Assembly (NCBI GenBank): GCA_947500275.1
Contig: CANMSW010000115.1
Coordinates: 1 to 7,188, forward strand
DNA from: Bacteriovoracaceae bacterium
GTDB lineage: Bacteria; Bdellovibrionota; UBA1018
Length of the DNA stretch: 7,188 nucleotides
Direction of reading: 5' to 3'
Position numbers and translations under genes: made by a program. Positions 1 to 5,215 of this stretch are shown here, one piece after another. The notes under the pieces are model-generated. The model saw only the letters and a list, made by a program, of their open reading frames with translations, did no database searches and was not told the origin of the DNA. Positions within the stretch are counted from its first letter, which is position 1. Each line of letters opens with the position of its first letter.

Positions 1-971
1 GGGGGGCTCAAGGCCCTCCTTCGGTGAAGATCGATCCCGCCGAGCATATCGACTTCAAGTGGATGGCGGCGCAGGACGCGAGGAAGCTTTTGAATTTTGA
101 AAGCAACATTCAACCGCTCGAGATCTTAAAAAAGACGCGCTTGGAAGCTGAGCCAAAAAAGCCGCGCGATATAGCCTCCGGTCTCAAAAACTGGCTAAAG
201 AATTCGAGCTCCGCCATCCTGGTTTCGCTCGTTCTTTCGGCGACTGCGGTCGCATCCCAAGAAGGGATCGTGACGGTTGAATCGGCGCAAGTGCGGGATA
301 AACCGCGTTTGAACGCACAGGTGTTGAGCGCGCTAGCAAGCGGACAGCGCGTGCGAGTGAGTGACCAGTCGGTGCGAGATCTATCTGGGGGCTCCTGGTA
401 CCGGATTCAACTGGCAGATGGGCGATTCGGATATATCGCTCTGCGAGACCTTTCATTAGACGAGTCGCAACGGATTCAGGTTGCGCGCGGAATCGATCCC
501 GATGCAGGCGAAGGCGGAGCTGATCCGGAGGGAAGTGGGTGGGCTTTTTCGTTACGTGGGATGGGCTTGGGTGGAATCGATTCGAACGTTTTGCAGCCCG
601 CGGTAGCTTTCGAAGGAGAACTCACAAGCATTCTTCAATTCGGGGAGCGCGGTTATGCGCGCCGTCACTACAGCTTGGGTGGCGCCTACCTGAGCTATGA
701 CGAATCGAAGTTCGCGATGCTCTCGTTTGTGACCAGGATTTTTTCAGAGAGCCGAAGCGAGCCTGAGGTCCGAATTCGCGCGGGCATGGAAACATCGACG
801 GGTTCCCTCGCGGCAGGCCTCAATCTCGGGTACCGATGGCCTTTTTCCCTGGTGGCGGGCGCTCATGTTTCGGGTTACGTCGAGGGCTCGGGAATTTGCG
901 TTCTTTTGGACGGCGGAAAAAATCCGACAGCTGTCGGCACACTCGGTGTCGGGCTCGGGTTTCATTTTTAA
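1..971 (+). CDS. Partial ORF: Nudix-like C-terminus joined to secreted SH3-domain/barrel-like protein
   Basis: The frame is open from base 3 to the stop at 969-971, so the gene may start outside the window; the first start codon inside is GTG at 24. Residue numbers count from that GTG. Residues 7-35 (EH..FKW......LL.F.SN) resemble the end of a Nudix hydrolase of the NudB or Ap4A-pyrophosphatase type. Residues 55-78 then look like a signal peptide: basic stretch, hydrophobic core AILVSLVL, and an A-x-A type site near AVAS. Residues 81-146 match a bacterial SH3 domain (VRDKP, GQRVRV, WYRIQL, G.FGYI). Residues 172-315 are glycine- and aromatic-rich with alternating beta pattern and end GLGFHF, as outer-membrane barrel proteins do. 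A cytoplasmic Nudix end before an export signal is topologically odd. The secreted protein may start separately, for example at TTG 141, although no clear Shine-Dalgarno precedes it. The SH3 call is fairly safe; the Nudix and barrel calls are inferences from pattern. Confidence 0.7.
   Translation, partial: GAQGPPSVKIDPAEHIDFKWMAAQDARKLLNFESNIQPLEILKKTRLEAEPKKPRDIASGLKNWLKNSSSAILVSLVLSATAVASQEGIVTVESAQVRDKPRLNAQVLSALASGQRVRVSDQSVRDLSGGSWYRIQLADGRFGYIALRDLSLDESQRIQVARGIDPDAGEGGADPEGSGWAFSLRGMGLGGIDSNVLQPAVAFEGELTSILQFGERGYARRHYSLGGAYLSYDESKFAMLSFVTRIFSESRSEPEVRIRAGMETSTGSLAAGLNLGYRWPFSLVAGAHVSGYVEGSGICVLLDGGKNPTAVGTLGVGLGFHF
128..134 (+). other. A AAA AAG slippery heptamer at the Nudix/signal-peptide junction
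   Basis: In the open frame the codons read TTA AAA AAG, giving the heptamer A AAA AAG in the phase used by E. coli dnaX for -1 frameshifting. After a -1 slip the codons GAC GCG CTT GGA AGC are followed by TGA at 149-151. That would end a Nudix protein just after its last recognisable residues. No strong downstream stem-loop or upstream SD-like stimulator was recognised, so this may instead be an indel-prone A6 run. Confidence 0.4.
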
Positions 972-993
972 ACGCGCAATAGCGCTGAGAACG

Positions 994-999
994 AAGGAG
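994..999 (+). promoter_or_regulatory. Shine-Dalgarno AAGGAG that fixes the cyclophilin start
   Basis: AAGGAG lies only 2 nt before the ATG at 1002 but 8 nt before the ATG at 1008. The second ATG (MANVEF...) is therefore the likely start, giving 190 residues. Confidence 0.75.
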
Positions 1000-1007
1000 T
1001 AATGACC

Positions 1008-1580
1008 ATGGCAAACGTAGAATTCAAAGACACTGGAATTACTGAAGCGAACCTTGGATTGGGCAAAGGTCTCTATGCTTGGTTCGACACCACCGAAGGC
1101 GAATTCATCGCGCGCCTTGAGGAAGAAAAAACCCCTGAAACAGTCGCAAACTTCGTAGGGCTCGCTTCAGGCACGAAAGAATTCGTAGATCCGCGTGACA
1201 AGTCGAAGCGGACTGAGCCTTTCTATGATGGTACGATCTTTCATCGTGTGATTGCAGACTTCATGATTCAAGGCGGCGATCGCACGGGGACCGGAACAGG
1301 TGGCCCCGGTTATCGCTTTAAAGATGAGTTTCATCCTTCACTGAAGCACACGAAGCCAGGCCTTCTTTCGATGGCCAATGCAGGACCGGGAACGAACGGA
1401 AGTCAGTTCTTTGTTACTCTCGTGCCGACCCCATGGCTCGATAATCGCCACTCGATTTTCGGTGAAGTCGTTAAAGGTTTGGATGTCATCGAGAAAATTG
1501 GCGTGACGCGCACCGGACAAATGGACCGTCCCGTGAAAGAGATTGGAATCAAAAAACTGCGTATTTGCCGGGAAATTTAA
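1008..1580 (+). CDS. Cyclophilin-type peptidyl-prolyl cis-trans isomerase, cytoplasmic
   Basis: This is a 190-residue cyclophilin that catalyses cis-trans isomerisation of Xaa-Pro bonds during folding. Numbering from MANVEF, the family signature is clear: FHRVI at 78-82 with the catalytic Arg80, then FMIQGGD at 85-91, GTGTGGPGYRFKDEF to about 108, SMANAGPGTNGSQFF ending at 135, and TPWLDNRHSIFGEV from 141. Trp143 matches the Trp of human CypA that contacts cyclosporin; E. coli PpiB has Phe there (family knowledge). No signal peptide is visible, so it should act in the cytoplasm. A short N-terminal extension of about 20 residues precedes the first strand. The start at 1008 is chosen by SD spacing. 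It follows the upstream ORF by 36 nt with no terminator seen between them, so cotranscription is possible. The fold assignment is near certain; the cellular clients are unknown. Confidence 0.96.
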   Translation: MANVEFKDTGITEANLGLGKGLYAWFDTTEGEFIARLEEEKTPETVANFVGLASGTKEFVDPRDKSKRTEPFYDGTIFHRVIADFMIQGGDRTGTGTGGPGYRFKDEFHPSLKHTKPGLLSMANAGPGTNGSQFFVTLVPTPWLDNRHSIFGEVVKGLDVIEKIGVTRTGQMDRPVKEIGIKKLRICREI

Positions 1581-1653
1581 GCAGAAACCTCCTGAGCGAG
1601 GCTGGGCGCGGTGTTCGAGTGCTGAAAGAATGAAAAAACTTTCGAATCGAGCG

Positions 1654-1682
1654 TTGACAGCCATTTCACTCGGGGACACACT
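1654..1682 (+). promoter_or_regulatory. Candidate sigma70-type promoter for the HU gene
   Basis: A perfect -35 box TTGACA lies at 1654-1659. Seventeen bases on, the -10 candidate CACACT (1677-1682) is weak, matching TATAAT at only three positions. The predicted start would leave a leader of about 20 nt before the HU start codon, with its SD at 1694-1699. Confidence 0.4.
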
Positions 1683-1709
1683 CTCAATCATCAAAGGAGA
1701 AACTCTCAA

Positions 1710-1982
1710 ATGAATAAAGCCGAACTGATCGAAGCAGTCGCAAAAGCAACGAAACTCACCAAGGTTGATGCTGAGCTCGCGCTCAACACTGCTCTCGATA
1801 CCATCAAGAAAAGCGTGAAGAAGGGCGACGATGTCACCCTCATCGGCTTCGGCACCTTCACGAAGAGCAAGCGTAAAGCTCGCACCGGCCGCAATCCACA
1901 AACCGGAAAAGAAATCAAAATCCCAGCTATGACGGTTCCTAAGTTCCGTCCTGGCCGCGAATTCAAAGACACCGTGAAGTGA
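1710..1982 (+). CDS. HU-family nucleoid DNA-binding protein
   Basis: This is a 90-residue histone-like protein, the usual length of an HU subunit. It dimerises and bends DNA through two beta arms and compacts the nucleoid. Residues 1-40 form the helical dimerisation part (MNKAELIEAVAKATKLTK...). The HU/IHF signature runs from GFGTF at 46-50 through KARTGRNPQTGKEI at 56-69. Pro63, the arm-tip proline that intercalates into DNA, is present. The start follows an AAGGAG at 1694-1699 with a 10-nt spacer. It appears to be a single-gene unit, with its own candidate promoter upstream and two tandem terminators downstream, the first overlapping the stop codon. The family is certain. HU rather than IHF is inferred from overall likeness. 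Confidence 0.97.
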   Translation: MNKAELIEAVAKATKLTKVDAELALNTALDTIKKSVKKGDDVTLIGFGTFTKSKRKARTGRNPQTGKEIKIPAMTVPKFRPGREFKDTVK

Positions 1983-2002
1983 TCGCTTAAGCGATCCTTT
2001 TT
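1981..2002 (+). terminator. Intrinsic terminator 1 after the HU gene
   Basis: The perfect palindrome GATCGCTTAAGCGATC (1981-1996) can form a 6-bp stem with a TTAA loop, then C and five T. It overlaps the last two bases of the HU stop codon. Confidence 0.65.
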
Positions 2003-2041
2003 CGGTGCTGATTGAATTCAGCGCTTGAATGGATTTCGACT

Positions 2042-2079
2042 AACCCCGCTTGGGAGCAATCCCCGGCGGGGTTTTTTTT
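2042..2079 (+). terminator. Strong intrinsic terminator 2 after the HU gene
   Basis: AACCCCGC (2042-2049) pairs with GCGGGGTT (2066-2073). Inside it, GGGA (2052-2055) and TCCC (2060-2063) add a second stem closed by a GCAA (GNRA) tetraloop. Eight T (2072-2079) follow. It is the clearest terminator in the window. Confidence 0.9.
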
Positions 2080-2127
2080 GTCTTTTTCTCACTGCGTCTC
2101 ACGAGTCGTCACTTAGATATATCCTTC

Positions 2128-2151
2128 GCCCGACCTAGGTCCGGCTTGACA
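2128..2151. repeat. Imperfect 18-bp palindrome abutting a TTGACA hexamer
   Basis: GCCCGACCTAGGTCCGGC (2128-2145) has a perfect 10-bp core, GACCTAGGTC, and outer GCC/GGC arms separated by one C-C mismatch. TTGACA follows directly at 2146-2151. No convincing -10 box lies 15-19 nt further on. It could be an operator site or chance. Confidence 0.35.
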
Positions 2152-2251
2152 CACGCCGACGCTCATTCGGATCAACCCCTCCCAGTGGGTGATCGTCGTT
2201 TTTGCTCAAAAATATCGAAGAAAGAGAGGAGAAAGCGTTCTGTCCTAATAC

Positions 2252-2280
2252 TTGACCGTATTAATCCGAATTAATAATAT
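2252..2280 (+). promoter_or_regulatory. Promoter of the lipoprotein gene with an internal dyad
   Basis: The -35 TTGACC (2252-2257) and -10 TAATAT (2275-2280) are separated by exactly 17 nt, so this is a good sigma70-like promoter. The inverted repeat TATTAATCCGAATTAATA (6-6-6; 2259-2276) spans the spacer and enters the -10 box, a typical position for a repressor site. The predicted transcription start is about 2286-2288, the first base of the hairpin that follows. Confidence 0.65.
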
Positions 2281-2287
2281 AAGCGAA

Positions 2288-2315
2288 GATGAAGAGTTTT
2301 TCGAAACTCTTCATC
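2288..2315 (+). promoter_or_regulatory. 12-bp 5'-terminal UUCG hairpin in the lipoprotein mRNA leader
   Basis: GATGAAGAGTTT (2288-2299) and AAACTCTTCATC (2304-2315) are perfect complements around a TTCG loop, a very stable tetraloop. No T-run follows, so it is not a terminator. It sits at the predicted mRNA 5' end, where hairpins can protect transcripts, as in ompA. Confidence 0.7.
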
Positions 2316-2352
2316 CGCAGTTCACAATGAGGAGCGAAGCATGCGGATGAGG
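2309..2352 (+). promoter_or_regulatory. Alternative stem that would sequester the lipoprotein start site
   Basis: TCATCCGCA (2311-2319) is the exact complement of TGCGGATGA (2342-2350). A wobble pair and a C-G pair extend it to 2309-2310/2351-2352. The stem takes in UG of the AUG and encloses the Shine-Dalgarno TGAGGAG (2328-2334) in its loop. It shares bases 2309-2315 with the UUCG hairpin, so the two folds largely exclude each other. Confidence 0.45.
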
Positions 2353-4983
2353 TCCACGGTCAAAGCGCCTTCTTTGCAGCGAGCATCACGGACCCTAATA
2401 GTGGCCCCCGCCATTGCTCTGTGCCTCTCGGGCTGCGGGTCTTTGATTAGCGGCAGCTCTTCTCTACTCGAGTCTACGGTCGCCGCTGATTTAGGTTTCC
2501 TCGTTCCGGTCGAAGGAATGGAAATTGATTTTGGGAATCGAGCGCTTTCGTCAGCAGTCACCCGTTCCCTGGGACTAAAGAACTTAGGCCGCGGGGCGGT
2601 CTCGAATTTGGACTTTTCTTTGGAAGGATCGGGCTTCTCCATCTCGAGTAACGGTTGCGAGAATCAAACGCTTGATCAAGAACAGTCCTGTTCGATTGAT
2701 ATACTCTTAACAGTGGGTGCGAGTGGCGCTTATGAAAGTATCCTCACTCTCTCGTACTCCACGGGGGGGGTGACTGAGTCTTTCGAAATCTCCCTTTCTG
2801 CCTATGGGCTCTCTGGCTTAGTCGATTCACAAAGCGTTGATACCTATTCGTCAATTGCGGCCTTACCTACAGCCGTTGGTGCGTCAGGCAGTCAGGTGAT
2901 TGTCGTGCTCGAGTCGACTCCCATCTTACTTCAGTCGGATGGCGTTGAGTGGTCACCCGTCGTGGCCTCGAGTGCGGGCAGAGTGACCCCGAGTTTGAGC
3001 TCGTATGGCTTTGGAAGTGTGGTCTCAGGCTCGACGGGATCGTACACCGTCGGATGGACTAACACGGGTGGCCTCTCGGCGAGCGACTTGGCGGTCAATA
3101 TCACCGGGACCGGGCAATTCACGCACACAAGCACTTGCGGAAGCACTTTGGCTGTCGGTGCGAGTTGCAGCAGTACGGTCACGTTCAGCCCGACTTCCGC
3201 CACGTCCCAGACGGGGAGTCTCGTTCTCGGTTACAACACTGGGTTTGAGGCGGTGACGACCGCAGTGAGTCTCACCGGAACGGGTGTCGCAGGGGGATCG
3301 AGTGGCGCGCCTGTTCTTGTGATCAATGAAGGTCCCTCCTACGCTTTCCCCGATTTAGCAGTGGGCACGCCCTCCATAAAAACCTTCTTAGTCAGTAACG
3401 TGGGCACGGCGGCTGCGACTAGTATAGCGGGCGAAGCCTTTGTAACGGGTGGGACTGTTTTTCAATTCAACGGAGGCTCCTTTCCTGGCTCGGGTGGAAG
3501 CTGCGGCAGTACGTTAGCCACTGATACAAGTTGTACGGTTGTCGTCCGTTTCACGCCCAATACTTCGGGCAGCTTTGGTGACACGCTCAAAGTGAGCTAC
3601 CTTTCAGGTGGTACAACCGCCTATGCCAACCGCAGTTTGACGGCGCACGCTTACGGGATTGTGAGTCTGGCTGCCAACTCTGATGTCCTTTGCTACGTGA
3701 GCAGTGCCGGTGCACTGAAGTGCATCGGTCAGAATACTCAAGGAGTCGCGGGCGTTCCCACCTCGACCTCGACCCTAAGCAGTTTTGCAGATGTCGAAGA
3801 CGGGGCGGGCGGAGCCTTCTTTAGCAGGGTCAGTGCCGCGACCCGTGCTGAGCGAGTCTGGGGGAGCGCATATCATAATGTCATGTGCGCGCGCTCCGAG
3901 TCGAAACAGCTCTATTGCTGGGGCGATAATTACTTAGGAACAGTCGGAAATAGTTCGGCCAATTCAGGCTCGGGGGGATCTATTTCTTCGAGCGCACGTG
4001 CGGTGCCGGTCCCACAGGCTGTTTACGGCTTTGATGGCTCAGCGGCGGCAACGACTGCGGTTCAGGTAGAGATGTCCGGGTGGGGCGTAGCGAGTGGTTC
4101 GATTTGCTTAGTGACGGAGCTGGGTGCGGCTTACTGTTGGGGCGTAGGTGACTCCGGGAGTGGCGGTTACAAAGGTCGACTTGGAATTCCAGTAGACGGT
4201 TCAAATCAAATCAGTTCGAACACGGGATGTAATACGCTCGCTTGTGCACGTCCCGTTCAGGTCTCCGGTTTAGACGGAACAGCGGGCAATGTGGTTCAGA
4301 AGCTCGCGAAAAACATGAGAGGTGGATGCGCCCTCATGGCCGATGGAACGGTTCGCTGTTGGGGCGAAAACCTCGAGCGTCAATTGGGAGATTCAGCTCT
4401 CCTCTCGACCCATATCGCCTACACTCCGGTGCAGGTGCCCGCGTTGTCCGACGTGATTGATATTGCGGGCGATCAGGAAGAGCAGGGCGGTCATTGTGTC
4501 ATCGTGAGGCTCGGGATCTCTGATTCAAGTGCAGCCCTCCCGGGGCGCAATTACGGGAAGGTCATGTGTTGGGGATACGCTTACGACGGCTCGTTCGGAT
4601 ACAACGTGCCATGGCCCTACACTTGGAATTCTCCGACTGAAGTCCCTGATTTCGATGGCGTCACGAACGATGATGAAAAGGCAGTCGCCCTTTTTCGGGG
4701 GCCGGCCAACATGTGCGTTCGGACGGTGTCAGGCAAAATGCGCTGCGTGGGTGGAGGGTCGGGAAACGGAACGAGCGTCAGTTTGTTTAATTCGACTTAT
4801 GGGACGCCCCCTGACGGCGCGGTCTCCGCAGTGCTTGCACCCAACTTAAACTTCAATCTCTACCTGTTCTCGGATGGGTCGGCAAAGTGGCACGGCCGTG
4901 CGTACTACTACCGTTCCAATGCGGGCGTGAATGATTACACGGCACCGGACTCGGGCCGGACGCTGGTGAGTTTTCCATTCTGA
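2341..4983 (+). CDS. Lipoprotein with three Ig-like domains and a seven-bladed RCC1-type propeller
   Basis: This 880-residue exported lipoprotein has a basic n-region, a hydrophobic core and the lipobox LSGC with Cys32 as the acylated residue. Gly at +2 fits sorting to the outer membrane. Three beta-rich domains of choice-of-anchor-D/HYDIN style follow at about 58-156, 213-316 and 322-435. Each carries a Cys pair 10-11 residues apart (106/117, 266/276, 388/398). The spacer 157-212 is unassigned. Residues 438-880 hold seven RCC1-like units. Six contain two Cys around a turn, mostly exactly 10 apart, commonly in C...G...CWG form (451/461, 516/526, 589/599, 663/673, 719/743, 792/802). The seventh has Leu840 and Trp850 instead. 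Seven units match a complete propeller. The role is unknown; binding or adhesion at the cell surface is inference. The start has SD TGAGGAG with 6-nt spacing. A G8 tract at 2763-2770 is a possible slippage site. Confidence 0.9.
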   Translation: MRMRSTVKAPSLQRASRTLIVAPAIALCLSGCGSLISGSSSLLESTVAADLGFLVPVEGMEIDFGNRALSSAVTRSLGLKNLGRGAVSNLDFSLEGSGFSISSNGCENQTLDQEQSCSIDILLTVGASGAYESILTLSYSTGGVTESFEISLSAYGLSGLVDSQSVDTYSSIAALPTAVGASGSQVIVVLESTPILLQSDGVEWSPVVASSAGRVTPSLSSYGFGSVVSGSTGSYTVGWTNTGGLSASDLAVNITGTGQFTHTSTCGSTLAVGASCSSTVTFSPTSATSQTGSLVLGYNTGFEAVTTAVSLTGTGVAGGSSGAPVLVINEGPSYAFPDLAVGTPSIKTFLVSNVGTAAATSIAGEAFVTGGTVFQFNGGSFPGSGGSCGSTLATDTSCTVVVRFTPNTSGSFGDTLKVSYLSGGTTAYANRSLTAHAYGIVSLAANSDVLCYVSSAGALKCIGQNTQGVAGVPTSTSTLSSFADVEDGAGGAFFSRVSAATRAERVWGSAYHNVMCARSESKQLYCWGDNYLGTVGNSSANSGSGGSISSSARAVPVPQAVYGFDGSAAATTAVQVEMSGWGVASGSICLVTELGAAYCWGVGDSGSGGYKGRLGIPVDGSNQISSNTGCNTLACARPVQVSGLDGTAGNVVQKLAKNMRGGCALMADGTVRCWGENLERQLGDSALLSTHIAYTPVQVPALSDVIDIAGDQEEQGGHCVIVRLGISDSSAALPGRNYGKVMCWGYAYDGSFGYNVPWPYTWNSPTEVPDFDGVTNDDEKAVALFRGPANMCVRTVSGKMRCVGGGSGNGTSVSLFNSTYGTPPDGAVSAVLAPNLNFNLYLFSDGSAKWHGRAYYYRSNAGVNDYTAPDSGRTLVSFPF
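2763..2770 (+). repeat. G8 homopolymer in the lipoprotein gene
   Basis: Eight G span codons 141-144 (ACG GGG GGG GTG). The following TGACTGAG puts a stop in each other frame. Losing one G gives TGA directly; gaining one gives GGT GAC TGA. Either change would leave only the lipid anchor and most of the first domain. Confidence 0.6.
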
Positions 4984-5122
4984 TTCACGGCGCATTGCAG
5001 GTCGCTCTAGATAGGCTGTTGCCTCTCGCACCGGCCAAAAATTCCCATCGGTCCTGAATTGTCTCGTTGCGTGGGTCGAGTTTGTCCCATTCTGAGGCCG
5101 ATTCACGGCAAAACGGCAGTTC
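4965..5122. repeat. Diverged direct repeat of the lipoprotein gene 3' end
   Basis: Copy 1 (about 4965-4995) covers the end of the lipoprotein gene and its stop. Copy 2 (about 5075-5110) lies in the intergenic region. Shared blocks in order are GAGTTT (4968/5078), CCATTCTGA (4975/5087) and TTCACGGC (4984/5102). Copy 2 carries extra bases between the blocks: about 2 between the first and second, and 6 (GGCCGA) between the second and third. Confidence 0.5.
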
Positions 5123-5203
5123 AAGCGGCACACGCACGTGGCACTGCCCTTGCGTAACGCTAACCCCGTTCAAACAAGTGACCAACCCTGAAAACACCCA
5201 CAC

Positions 5204-5210
5204 AAGGAGG
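5204..5210 (+). promoter_or_regulatory. Strong Shine-Dalgarno of the macro-domain gene
   Basis: AAGGAGG lies 5 nt before the ATG at 5216. It is the longest match to the 16S rRNA tail in the window and firmly fixes the start. Confidence 0.85.
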
Positions 5211-5215
5211 GGCTT

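Larger units (their letters stand above)
1983..2340. other. 358-bp non-coding region between HU and the lipoprotein gene
   Basis: No convincing gene is visible on either strand. The left part holds the two HU terminators. Next come an imperfect 18-bp palindrome (2128-2145), abutting a TTGACA without a good -10, and a purine-rich stretch around 2216-2236. The right part holds the lipoprotein promoter, a dyad between its boxes, a UUCG hairpin and the Shine-Dalgarno. No tRNA or known small-RNA fold was recognised. Confidence 0.7.

Noticed and set aside
1588..1601. Short CCTC/GAGG hairpin after the cyclophilin gene as a terminator
   Set aside because: Only four pairs and no T-run.
1338..1901. 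187-residue open frame on the minus strand
   Set aside because: It is antisense to the cyclophilin and HU genes, both of which are unmistakable, and its translation shows no recognisable domain.
2170..2203. Possible third terminator (GATC-ACCC / GGGT-GATC, then five T)
   Set aside because: The stem has a bulge and the T-run starts 4 nt after it; two better terminators already precede it and no gene lies between.
2050..2274. 74-residue + frame in the intergenic region
   Set aside because: It starts inside the hairpin of terminator 2, has no SD, and runs into the lipoprotein promoter.
2288..2315. UUCG hairpin as an intrinsic terminator
   Set aside because: There is no T-run after the stem on either strand; the position directly after a promoter fits a leader structure better.
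4846..5133. 95-residue minus-strand frame across the end of the lipoprotein gene
   Set aside because: Its first half is in the intergenic region and the rest is antisense to a well-supported gene; Arg-rich composition is typical of shadow frames. Only its local likeness within the duplicated segment was kept as an observation.
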